Source: Aquimarina sp. AU474 (GTDB lineage Bacteria; Bacteroidota; Bacteroidia; Flavobacteriales; Flavobacteriaceae). From it: a stretch of DNA of 64,000 nt. The stretch covers positions 1,364,001-1,428,000 of the forward strand of contig NZ_OMPE01000009.1 in the NCBI RefSeq assembly GCF_900312815.1, read 5' to 3'. The translations under genes were made by a program, and so were the position numbers. Shown here piece after piece: positions 7,972 through 15,693 of this stretch (its first letter is position 1; each line of letters starts with the position of its first letter). Below the pieces are notes generated by a model, which saw nothing but the letters and a program-made list of their open reading frames with translations, searched no databases and was not told where the DNA came from.

Positions 7972-8760
7972 ATGAAGAAAATTACATTATTATTTGTTTT
8001 CATTTTTTTATTTAATGGTTATTATCATGGACATGCGTTTAACGGGAAGGAACCCGTTAAGAAGCTGTTGATGGATTATATTAACAAAATGAATGCTTTA
8101 ACCCAGGGAACGCAGAAAGAAGATGTATTAAGCTTGTTTGATGAAAAATATAGCGGTAATACAGTTTATGTGAATTTATCAGGAGCTTTAGTGAGAAAAA
8201 ATTATGATAAAAAAGATATTTCTTCTCAATTAGATGATATTATAGGTGATGATAACTATAGATTTAGACTCATATTAGATAAAGTTGTTTTTCAAGCTCA
8301 AAAGGAAAGAGCAGGTACGATTTCGGCAGTGATTAATTTTGAATCGTTTATTGATAATAAATTGGCAGAGAAAGGAACTATGTTGATGGATGTTGTTGGA
8401 ATTCGAGTCAATGGTGGTTGGAAAATCGTTCAAAACAACATGGTCCGAGTTTCTGAAGCTAAAGATATTGGAGAATGTGTGTGTTATGTTTATGGAAAAG
8501 GTGATACAAAGTTTGTAACAGAGGTGTATTTCCCTTCGGGCTTAGAATATAGTCAAGAATTTGACGCTTTTCAAGTAACAACCAAAGAAAATAGACGCAT
8601 TATTAAATCTGATAATAATGAGTTTTATTGGAACAGAGACACTGGAAAAATTAGTTTTAAAGGAGAAGAAATAGGAAAGGCAGAAAACTCAAGAAAGGCC
8701 ATAGAATTTGTGCTAAAGAATTTATATAGAGATTCCTGTGTTAATATAGCGTTTAATTAA
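7972..8760 (+). CDS. Secreted protein, NTF2/SnoaL-like N-terminal domain
   Basis: 262 aa with an N-terminal signal peptide (about residues 1-22). Residues 25-155 (KLLMDYINKMNAL..VLSLFDEKY..FESFID..KGTMLMDVVGIRVNGGWKIVQNNMVRV) have the helix-then-sheet pattern and 'GGWKIVQ' ending typical of NTF2-like folds. The rest (about 165-262) is a second beta-rich region of unknown type. No catalytic motif was found. It has its own position after the DUF1697 operon (55-bp gap) and ends at a strong terminator. Confidence 0.6.
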   Translation: MKKITLLFVFIFLFNGYYHGHAFNGKEPVKKLLMDYINKMNALTQGTQKEDVLSLFDEKYSGNTVYVNLSGALVRKNYDKKDISSQLDDIIGDDNYRFRLILDKVVFQAQKERAGTISAVINFESFIDNKLAEKGTMLMDVVGIRVNGGWKIVQNNMVRVSEAKDIGECVCYVYGKGDTKFVTEVYFPSGLEYSQEFDAFQVTTKENRRIIKSDNNEFYWNRDTGKISFKGEEIGKAENSRKAIEFVLKNLYRDSCVNIAFN

Positions 8761-8775
8761 GATGTAATGAATTGT

Positions 8776-8827
8776 AAAAAAAACTAGAAGTTCTGATAAA
8801 GCTTTATCAGAACTTCTAGTTTTTTTT
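8776..8827. terminator. Perfect 52-nt palindromic bidirectional terminator
   Basis: A perfect palindrome centred at 8801/8802, A8-ACTAGAAG..CTTCTAGT-T8, with both flanking A and T runs included in the symmetry. It serves the plus gene ending at 8760 and the minus tetR gene ending at 8826. Confidence 0.85.
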
Positions 8828-9395
8828 ACATTACTGTAAGATCCTTTTGGAAACCTCTCCATGAGATTTCGATGGCCTGATTAATATGTTTTTCTTGAAG
8901 TTTTACTTGTTCGTTTTCGTGAATTTTTACAAGCGATACTACATTTCCAAAAAATAATTCCTCCATAACTAGAGTATTATATGTTTTAAAAACTTTTTGT
9001 TTGATACCGTTTTTAAAATATTCTTCAATTTCGCTGTAATACTGGCGAGCTTTATCTTTTAATGATTGCGGGATTTCAGGAGAACGGGCAATTTGTTCAG
9101 AGAAAATAAATGCAAGAGGGTTATTGACAAAGTAGTAAAACAAATTAAGCCACATCACTGTAAACTGTTTTTTTAGATCATCTTCTGGGATATTTCGCAT
9201 AACTACTGTACCAAAATCTTGCGTAAGCATTAGATATAGTTCGGTAATTATTTCTTCTTTATTTTTAAAATGATGGTATACTGTTCCATTCGCTACGCCA
9301 GATTCCTTAATTATCTGAGAAAGAGAAGTAGCGTTAATGCCTTGTTTTGTTATTAATTCTAGAGTAGTCTGTAAGACTATTGCTTTTTTACTCAT
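8826..9395 (-). CDS. TetR/AcrR family transcriptional regulator
   Basis: 189 aa. The N-terminal helix-turn-helix (residues 7-48: LQTTLELITKQGINATSLSQIIKESGVANGTVYHHFKNKEEI) is a textbook TetR DNA-binding domain; the C-terminal two-thirds is the helical ligand-binding/dimer region. It lies 25 bp downstream of tspO on the same strand, so it is probably cotranscribed with tspO and may control it. No obvious operator was identified in the tspO-mvaD spacer. The stop codon lies within the terminator. Confidence 0.88.
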   Translation of the reverse strand: MSKKAIVLQTTLELITKQGINATSLSQIIKESGVANGTVYHHFKNKEEIITELYLMLTQDFGTVVMRNIPEDDLKKQFTVMWLNLFYYFVNNPLAFIFSEQIARSPEIPQSLKDKARQYYSEIEEYFKNGIKQKVFKTYNTLVMEELFFGNVVSLVKIHENEQVKLQEKHINQAIEISWRGFQKDLTVM

Positions 9396-9420
9396 AAAAA
9401 TCTTATTCCTTATTCTTCAT

Positions 9421-9897
9421 TCAATTTAATTGCCATATGCCAAAATTCAATGCAGCTGCAAAAGCAACCCAAATAACATAAGGGATAAGTAGGTAAGCGG
9501 CTGTAGTATTTACTACTTTAAACCATTTGATCGTAAATAGCAATAGGATAAAAAGGGCTATAATATCCAATAATGCAATTAACGGGTTTTGTAATCCAAA
9601 GAAAAAAATGGACCACGCAGCATTGAGTAACAATTGAAACCCAAAATGATATAACGCAACTTTTACCCATTTATGATAAAAGCCTCTACTCCATACAATT
9701 CCTGCTGCGATACCCATCATAATATACAGAATTGTCCAGACTGGAGCAAAAATCCAATTTGGCGGAGTAAAAAAAGGTTTATTTAAAGTTTGATACCAAG
9801 TGTCAATTGATGTCTGGGTTGCAATACTACCCAAAAAACCAATCAAAATACATATCAATACCGCAATACTTATGCGAAATACCTTTTTTTTCATCAA
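9421..9897 (-). CDS. tspO: TspO/MBR family membrane protein
   Basis: 158 aa with five hydrophobic segments, the TspO fold. Diagnostic motifs are NKPFFTPPNWIFAPVWTILYIMMG (about 39-62), NAAWSIFFFG, and the final PYVIWVAFAAALNFGIWQLN. TspO proteins bind tetrapyrroles and sterol-like ligands and are tied to stress and porphyrin handling; the role here is not known. Two adjacent ATGs (9897 and 9894) could start it. First gene of a probable tspO-tetR operon, divergent from the mevalonate operon. Confidence 0.93.
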   Translation of the reverse strand: MMKKKVFRISIAVLICILIGFLGSIATQTSIDTWYQTLNKPFFTPPNWIFAPVWTILYIMMGIAAGIVWSRGFYHKWVKVALYHFGFQLLLNAAWSIFFFGLQNPLIALLDIIALFILLLFTIKWFKVVNTTAAYLLIPYVIWVAFAAALNFGIWQLN

Positions 9898-9967
9898 AAT
9901 GAGTTAGTGCAGTACTAAAATAGCAATTTATTTTAACTACTTATGGCTTTAAATATCTTGCAGCACT

Positions 9968-9975
9968 TATCTTTG
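9968..9975 (+). promoter_or_regulatory. -7 element (TATCTTTG) of the mevalonate operon
   Basis: Perfect TAnnTTTG 18 bp before the mvaD ATG, implying a very short leader. The matching -33 TTG is not clear. Confidence 0.55.
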
Positions 9976-9993
9976 TTTAAATTTTTTTAGAAT

Positions 9994-11079
9994 ATGAACG
10001 ATTATCCTCAGTTTACTTGGCCTATAATTTCTGAATTACCTGATGAAGGAGTTATAACTTGTTCTTCTCCAAGTAATATCGCCTTGGTTAAATATTGGGG
10101 TAAAAAACCTGTGCAACTTCCAGAGAATACCTCTATAAGTTTTACATTAGACGAATGTAAAACTACTACTAGTTTGGCATATAAAAAATTAGATAAAAGT
10201 TCTGATGATTTTGATTTCGAATTATTGTTTGAAGGAAAATCAAAGCCAGATTTCAAACCAAAAATAAAAACATTTTTCGCCAGAGTAGAACCTTATCTTC
10301 CTTTTTTAAAACAATATTCATTTGTTCTAGAAACAAGTAATACCTTTCCTCATAGTAGTGGGATTGCTTCTTCAGCAAGTGGTATGAGTGCTTTAGCTTA
10401 TTGCCTTATGCAATTGGAGAGAAAGTTAAACCCTGATATTTCTGATGCCGAATGCATCCAGAAAACTTCTTTTTTAGCTCGTTTGGGCTCTGGGAGTGCT
10501 TGTAGAAGTTTAGAGGGGCCAATTACAGTTTGGGGAGAACATAAGGATATAGAAGGTAGTAGTGATGTATTTGCAGTTGCATTTCCGTATAAAACTCATC
10601 AAAATTTTGAAGGATATAGAGATACAATTCTTTTGATCGATAAAGGCGAAAAGCAAGTAAGTAGTACTGTGGGGCATAATCTAATGCATAATCACCCATT
10701 TGCACTAAAAAGATTTGAACAAGCTTCTGAGAATATAACTAGGCTTAAAGAAATTTTAATTTCTGGTGATTTAGATGCTTTTATAGAAGTGGTAGAAAGC
10801 GAAGCTCTAACATTGCATGCGATGATGATGACTTCTCTACCGTATTTTATTCTTATGAAACCGAATACATTATCTGCAATTAATCTAGTCTGGGAGTATC
10901 GTAAAAAAATGAACTCAAAACTATGCTTTACCTTAGATGCAGGCGCAAATGTGCATCTGTTATATCCAGATTCTGAAAAAGATCAAGTTTTGGAGTTCAT
11001 TACTAATGAGTTAGTTGCGTATTGTCAGAATGGGCAGTATATTTGCGACAAAATAGGATGGGGAGCAAAAATATTGTAA
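9994..11079 (+). CDS. mvaD: Diphosphomevalonate decarboxylase
   Basis: 361 aa GHMP-family enzyme that phosphorylates and decarboxylates mevalonate-5-diphosphate to isopentenyl diphosphate. Visible motifs are SNIALVKYWGK (27-37), the phosphate loop SSGIASSASGMSALA (121-135), RLGSGSACRSLEG (substrate site), and the catalytic-Asp region CFTLDAGANVH near residue 315. Length is a little above the usual 320-340. First gene of the operon with mevalonate kinase and a UbiA prenyltransferase. This shows use of the mevalonate route, which is typical of Flavobacteriia. Confidence 0.93.
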   Translation: MNDYPQFTWPIISELPDEGVITCSSPSNIALVKYWGKKPVQLPENTSISFTLDECKTTTSLAYKKLDKSSDDFDFELLFEGKSKPDFKPKIKTFFARVEPYLPFLKQYSFVLETSNTFPHSSGIASSASGMSALAYCLMQLERKLNPDISDAECIQKTSFLARLGSGSACRSLEGPITVWGEHKDIEGSSDVFAVAFPYKTHQNFEGYRDTILLIDKGEKQVSSTVGHNLMHNHPFALKRFEQASENITRLKEILISGDLDAFIEVVESEALTLHAMMMTSLPYFILMKPNTLSAINLVWEYRKKMNSKLCFTLDAGANVHLLYPDSEKDQVLEFITNELVAYCQNGQYICDKIGWGAKIL

Positions 11080-11126
11080 CTTTATCCAAGTAAGGAATAC
11101 CTATTAGATAAACTACATCAGCAATA

Positions 11127-12062
11127 ATGAAGGGACCGTTATTTTATTCTAAAATACTTTTGTTTGGAGAATATGGAATTATTAAAGACTCTAAGGGTCT
11201 ATCGATTCCGTATAATTTTTTTAAAGGAGCACTAAAAGTTTCTGATAAACCTGATCAAGATTCTATAAAATCTAATACTAACCTTAGTAATTTTGCAAAA
11301 TACTTAGAAGAAATCCAAGATAAAGGAATCGTGCGTTTTGATCTTCAAAAGCTTAATGCAGATATTGATTCTGGAATGTATTTTGACAGTAGTATCCCTC
11401 AAGGATATGGTGTTGGAAGTAGTGGTGCTTTGGTAGCTGCTATTTATGACAAATATGCTGAAGAAAAAATCACGGTTTTAGAAAACCTTACTCGAGAAAA
11501 ACTATTAAAACTAAAGGAGATTTTTGGGTTAATGGAGTCCTTTTTTCATGGGAGTAGCTCAGGATTAGATCCCTTAAATAGTTATCTTAGTTTACCCATT
11601 TTAATTCATTCTAAAGATAATATAGAACCCGCAGGAATACCTTCTCAAAGTACAGAAAATAAAAAAGGAGCAGTTTTTTTATTAGATAGTGGTATTGTAG
11701 GAGAGACTGCACCCATGGTTAGTATTTTTATGGAAAGTATGAAACAAGAGGGTTTTAGAAATATGCTAAAGGATCAGTTTGTTAAATATACAGACGCATG
11801 TGTTGATGATTTTCTTAAAGGAGATGTGAAATCTTTATTTTCTAATATCAAAGAACTTTCTCACGTAGTCTTTGATAATTTTAAACCAATGATTCCTAAA
11901 CAATTTCACAGTTTATGGAAAAAAGGAATTGAAACCAATGATTATTATCTTAAGTTATGCGGCTCTGGAGGAGGAGGTTATATTTTAGGATTCACTCAAG
12001 ATTTTGATAAAGCTCAAGCATCGCTTAAAGATTATAAGCTCGAAGTAGTCTATAATTTTTAG
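11127..12062 (+). CDS. Mevalonate kinase-like GHMP kinase
   Basis: 311 aa. GHMP kinase pattern: N-terminal SKILLFGEYGII (residues 8-19), ATP loop PQGYGVGSSGALVAA (91-105), a second motif FHGSSSGLDPLNSY (about 139-152, with the probable catalytic Asp), and the C-terminal motif 3 LCGSGGGGYILGF. The FGEY.. and GLDP motifs fit mevalonate kinase better than phosphomevalonate kinase. 47 bp after mvaD and 6 bp before the prenyltransferase, so within the isoprenoid operon. It could instead act as the phosphomevalonate kinase. Confidence 0.85.
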   Translation: MKGPLFYSKILLFGEYGIIKDSKGLSIPYNFFKGALKVSDKPDQDSIKSNTNLSNFAKYLEEIQDKGIVRFDLQKLNADIDSGMYFDSSIPQGYGVGSSGALVAAIYDKYAEEKITVLENLTREKLLKLKEIFGLMESFFHGSSSGLDPLNSYLSLPILIHSKDNIEPAGIPSQSTENKKGAVFLLDSGIVGETAPMVSIFMESMKQEGFRNMLKDQFVKYTDACVDDFLKGDVKSLFSNIKELSHVVFDNFKPMIPKQFHSLWKKGIETNDYYLKLCGSGGGGYILGFTQDFDKAQASLKDYKLEVVYNF

Positions 12063-12068
12063 TAATAT

Positions 12069-12983
12069 ATGTTGCTATTTACAAGAAAAAATAAACTCTT
12101 TTTTCTTAAACTATTAAGTTTGTTTTCTGTAGTTAGGGGGTATAATATTCTTATTATTGTTCTTGCTCAGTATCTCACTTCTATTTTTATTTTAGCTCCA
12201 CACATTAAATTAAGAAATGTTCTTTTCGACCCTAATCTTTTTGTAATTGTGTTAGCCTCTGCAGGTGTTATTGCGGCAGGATATATTATTAATAATTTTT
12301 ATGATAAAGAAAAGGACTTAATCAATAGACCTCAGAAAACGATGTTAGATCGTTTGGTAAGTCAACAAACTAAACTCACGGGATATTTTATATTAAATTT
12401 CTTATCTGTGGTTTTGGCTAGTTATGTGTCGTTTAGAGCAGTAGCCTTTTTTTCTATTTATATTTTCGGTATTTGGTTCTATTCTCATAAGTTAAAGAAA
12501 TTCCCCATTGTGGGTAATACCGTAGCTTCAATATTGGCGATAACTCCTTTTTTTGCAGTATTCATTTATTATAAAAATTTCGATGAGGTGATTTTTGTTC
12601 ACGCTACTTTTTTATTTTTGATGTTAATCATGAGAGAGATGGTGAAAGATTTGGGTAATCTAAGAGGAGATATGGCTCAAAATTATAAAACGATACCTGT
12701 TGTTTATGGCGAGTTAATATCGAAAAGAATAATAAGTGCATTGATTTTTACATCGGGAGTACCAATTTATTTTTTACTTACTAGATATCCAATTGGATAT
12801 ATGTATTTGTATTTTTATTTATGTCTTATGCTTCTTGTGATATTTTTGATTGGGTTGTGGTGGGCAAAAGGTAGAAGTCATTATTTATCACTACATAATA
12901 TTTTAAAACTTATTATAGTTGCGGGAACTTTTAGCATTGTATTAATAGATGTTAATATGATTTTGGATAGAGTTCTTTGGTAA
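12069..12983 (+). CDS. UbiA-family prenyltransferase
   Basis: 304 aa polytopic membrane protein with about eight hydrophobic segments. The two Asp-rich prenyl-diphosphate motifs are present: NNFYDKEKDLIN (about 77-88) and KDLGNLRGDMAQNYKT (about 191-206). Such flavobacterial proteins are often annotated as geranylgeranylglycerol-phosphate geranylgeranyltransferase-like, but quinone or other lipid prenylation is equally possible. Placement 6 bp after mevalonate kinase ties it to isoprenoid supply. Confidence 0.85.
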   Translation: MLLFTRKNKLFFLKLLSLFSVVRGYNILIIVLAQYLTSIFILAPHIKLRNVLFDPNLFVIVLASAGVIAAGYIINNFYDKEKDLINRPQKTMLDRLVSQQTKLTGYFILNFLSVVLASYVSFRAVAFFSIYIFGIWFYSHKLKKFPIVGNTVASILAITPFFAVFIYYKNFDEVIFVHATFLFLMLIMREMVKDLGNLRGDMAQNYKTIPVVYGELISKRIISALIFTSGVPIYFLLTRYPIGYMYLYFYLCLMLLVIFLIGLWWAKGRSHYLSLHNILKLIIVAGTFSIVLIDVNMILDRVLW

Positions 12984-12987
12984 AAAA

Positions 12988-13016
12988 AAAGCAGCTGTAA
13001 AATATACAACTGCTTT
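12988..13016. terminator. Terminator after the mevalonate operon
   Basis: Stem AAAGCAG-C-TGTA (12988-12999) / TACA-A-CTGCTTT (13005-13016) with one mismatch, preceded by an A9 run. It could serve both the plus operon and the convergent minus gene at 13049. Confidence 0.65.
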
Positions 13017-13048
13017 ATAGTATTAACAGAAAGAGCTAATCTAATTAT

Positions 13049-13396
13049 TTACACTGCTGGTTTTCTAATTTTCAAAGTGATTTGAAATATTTTGTTTCCT
13101 TTTTTGGTAACTTCTGTTTTTACTTTTTTGTAGTTTAATCTAGCTTTAATATAATCTTCAATAATTTCTTTTTCAGAATCTACAGATAGCACTACGATTT
13201 CTCCTTTACCATTTAAAATAAATTGGATGTCGGCTACAACTTCGTTTTTTTCTACCTTGATTTCAGGTTTGTCAAGAAGTAAAGCGATTCTGTTTCTAAG
13301 TTCTTGTTCTGGACTTTTTGTTGGGTTGTCATTAGATGCAAATACTTGACCTAATCCTAGTACAACGACGAATAATAAAATTGTTGACTTTTTCAT
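13049..13396 (-). CDS. Small secreted protein, TonB-C-terminus-like
   Basis: 115 aa. Signal peptide at residues 1-20 (ending GQVFAS), then a predicted alpha/beta domain: EVVADIQFILNGKGEIVVLSVDSEKEIIEDYIKARLNYKKV..NKIFQITLKIRKP. The order 'beta, turn at NGKGE, beta, helix, beta' resembles the C-terminal domain of TonB-like energy transducers, without the membrane helix and proline linker. Function unknown. Promoter at 13453-13460. Confidence 0.65.
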   Translation of the reverse strand: MKKSTILLFVVVLGLGQVFASNDNPTKSPEQELRNRIALLLDKPEIKVEKNEVVADIQFILNGKGEIVVLSVDSEKEIIEDYIKARLNYKKVKTEVTKKGNKIFQITLKIRKPAV

Positions 13397-13452
13397 TTTT
13401 TTTGGGTTTTAAGATCTGGTTTTAAAATGTTTGTTGTTTTAATATTACAAGA

Positions 13453-13460
13453 CAAATGTA
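13453..13460 (-). promoter_or_regulatory. -7 element (TACATTTG) of the small secreted protein gene
   Basis: Minus-strand TACATTTG 57 bp before the ATG at 13396. The -33 side is weak. Confidence 0.55.
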
Positions 13461-13860
13461 GATCAGAGGTATCGATTTTTCCATTTTTTGATTTTACTAG
13501 AATGTATGATTTGCATTACGATTAAGTTAAAAAGAATAGGTTTTAACGTAAATTAAACTTTGAGTGATGCATACTTTTTATATGTTTACTTTTTAAGATT
13601 ATCATACTAGTGTTTTTTTGGTTATCGAATTCTCAGTGTATGTTTATTAATAATATGCATTTCTGGTTTTTAAGTAACTTCTAATGTTACCTTAAGGTTA
13701 TGAGAAAACTTTTTTGATTGATATTTTAAAGAATATAAACATCTGGTATTCAGTTTTATGTATTAATTATTTGTTAATCAAATGTTGGGATTTCCTCAAA
13801 AAAACAATAAAGTGATTGGTGAAATGCCGATCTTAACATATTAAAATAACTCAACTATTA
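13461..13860. other. AT-rich spacer, no gene recognised
   Basis: The 464-bp divergent gap 13397-13860 has frequent stops in all frames. Apart from the minus-strand promoter at 13453-13460 I see no hairpin, repeat or clear promoter for the nitrilase gene. Confidence 0.5.
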
Positions 13861-14817
13861 ATGAAAGATCAATTACTAAAAGTGGCTTTGGCTCAGATTT
13901 CTCCTGTTTGGTTAGATAAAACAGGAACCATAAAAAAAATAGAAAATTCTATACAAGAAGCTGCAGCTCAAAAAGTAGATTTAATCGTTTTCGGTGAATC
14001 CTTATTGCCAGGTTATCCTTTTTGGGTTTCTCTTACAGATGGAGCACAGTTTGATAGCACTGTCCAAAAAGAAATACATGCACATTATGCTCAAAATGCG
14101 ATAGTAATCGAAAAAGGTGATTTAGATACTGTTTGTGATCTTGCCAAGAAAAATAATATAGCTATCTATTTGGGGATTATCGAAAGACCATTGGATAGAG
14201 GAGGACATAGTTTGTATGCATCATTAGTATATATTAATGAGCAAGGAGAAATTAAATCTGTACATCGTAAACTTCAGCCTACTTATGAAGAGAGATTAAC
14301 ATGGTCTCCTGGTGATGGTAACGGGCTTCGAGTACATCCATTAAAAGCATTTACTGTTGGTGGATTAAACTGTTGGGAAAACTGGATGCCCTTGCCAAGA
14401 ACGGCTTTGTATGGTCAAGGAGAGAATTTACATATAGCAGTATGGCCGGGAAGCGATTATAATACTAAGGACATTACGCGTTTTATTGCAAGAGAATCTA
14501 GATCTTATGTTATTTCGGTGTCGAGTTTAATGAGAAAAGAAGATTTTCCTGCAACTACACCACATTTAGATCAAGTATTAAAAAATGCTCCAGACGTTTT
14601 GGGTAATGGAGGTTCTTGTATTGCTGGTCCTGATGGTGAATGGGTGATGGAACCTGTACTACATAAAGAAGGTCTATTGATCGAAACTATAGATTTTAAT
14701 AGGGTATTACAAGAAAGACAAAACTTTGACCCTGTGGGACATTATTCGAGACCTGATGTAACTCAATTGAGTGTGAATCGCGAACGACAAAGCACGGTTT
14801 GGTTTGGTGAAGAATAG
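13861..14817 (+). CDS. Nitrilase-branch carbon-nitrogen hydrolase
   Basis: 318 aa, typical nitrilase length. The Glu-Lys-Cys triad is visible: Glu46 (VFGESLLPGYPFW), Lys137 (HRKLQPTYEER) and Cys171 (GGLNCWENWMPL). The LPGYPFWV and CWENWMP contexts are those of true nitrilases (nitrile to carboxylate plus ammonia) rather than amidases. Cytoplasmic. The stop codon directly abuts the -33 element of the next gene, which has its own promoter. Natural substrate unknown. Confidence 0.88.
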   Translation: MKDQLLKVALAQISPVWLDKTGTIKKIENSIQEAAAQKVDLIVFGESLLPGYPFWVSLTDGAQFDSTVQKEIHAHYAQNAIVIEKGDLDTVCDLAKKNNIAIYLGIIERPLDRGGHSLYASLVYINEQGEIKSVHRKLQPTYEERLTWSPGDGNGLRVHPLKAFTVGGLNCWENWMPLPRTALYGQGENLHIAVWPGSDYNTKDITRFIARESRSYVISVSSLMRKEDFPATTPHLDQVLKNAPDVLGNGGSCIAGPDGEWVMEPVLHKEGLLIETIDFNRVLQERQNFDPVGHYSRPDVTQLSVNRERQSTVWFGEE

Positions 14818-14850
14818 TTGTTAAACCTAAGAAGGAAACAACTATCTTTG
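14818..14850 (+). promoter_or_regulatory. Promoter of the RluB-like gene
   Basis: TTG (14818-14820), a 22-bp spacer and TATCTTTG (14843-14850), 15 bp before the ATG at 14866. It places the start at 14866 and not at the in-frame TTG at 14818. Confidence 0.65.
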
Positions 14851-14865
14851 CACAAAATTTATGAT

Positions 14866-15693
14866 ATGAGTCGTGGAGATCATTCTCAAGGAGGAAAAAG
14901 AAGTGGAAAATCAAAAAAGAAATCTTTTGAACCAAGTCGTGCTCCAATTAAAAAGACCGTTAAACAACCAAAAAAGACTTCAAACTCAGATGAGATAAGG
15001 CTTAATAAATTTGTTGCTAACTCTGGAGTATGCTCTAGAAGAGAAGCTGATTTATATATTCAAACAGGTAGTGTGTGGGTAAATGGCAAACCTGTTACCG
15101 AAATGGGCTACAAGGTAAAACTTACAGACGAGGTAAAATTTGATGGTCGATTAATTACTCCCGAACAGAAAGAGTATATTCTTCTTAATAAACCAAAAGG
15201 TTTTGTAACTACTACAAGTCCAGAAAAGACTAAAACAGTTATGCACTTAGTAGCAAATGCTTCTAAAGCAAGATTGAAACCGGTAGGAAGATTAGAGCGT
15301 AATACTACCGGGTTATTGCTTTTTACGAATGATGTGGATCTTGAAAAGAAATTAACACATCATAAAAGTGAGGTTCGCAAAATTTTTCATGTAGAATTGA
15401 ATCGCAATTTGAAATTTGAAGATTTAGAAAAAATAAGTAAAGGTGTTAAACTAGAAATTGGTTTTATCCAGGTAGATGAAATATCTTATATCGATGGTGC
15501 CTCTAAGAGCGAAATAGGCGTGCAATTACAATCTTCAAAAAATAACGTTATTCATAAGCTTTTTGAACATTTTAATTATGATGTAATTAAACTAGATCGA
15601 GTAATTTTTGGAGGACTTACCAAAAAAGATTTACCTCGAAGTCATTGGCGTAAGCTTACAGAGCAAGAAGTTATTAACTTGAAGATGCTATAA
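14866..15693 (+). CDS. RluB/RsuA-family pseudouridine synthase homologue with altered active site
   Basis: 275 aa. A basic low-complexity N-terminus (residues 1-40) is followed by an S4 RNA-binding domain (IRLNKFVANSGVCSRREADLYI.., about 44-105) and a pseudouridine synthase domain. In this family the catalytic Asp lies in GRLD; here the sequence is GRLERNTTGLLLFTND, with Glu144 (GAG at 15295-15297) in its place. The second conserved block, usually like G-x-NRQVRRMFE, reads SKNNVIHKLFE and has lost its arginines. The C-terminus (KLDRVIFGGLTKKDLPRSHWRKLTEQEV) is otherwise normal. It may be an RNA-binding protein without catalysis. Its 3' end overlaps the convergent GT-C gene by 20 bp. Confidence 0.8.
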   Translation: MSRGDHSQGGKRSGKSKKKSFEPSRAPIKKTVKQPKKTSNSDEIRLNKFVANSGVCSRREADLYIQTGSVWVNGKPVTEMGYKVKLTDEVKFDGRLITPEQKEYILLNKPKGFVTTTSPEKTKTVMHLVANASKARLKPVGRLERNTTGLLLFTNDVDLEKKLTHHKSEVRKIFHVELNRNLKFEDLEKISKGVKLEIGFIQVDEISYIDGASKSEIGVQLQSSKNNVIHKLFEHFNYDVIKLDRVIFGGLTKKDLPRSHWRKLTEQEVINLKML

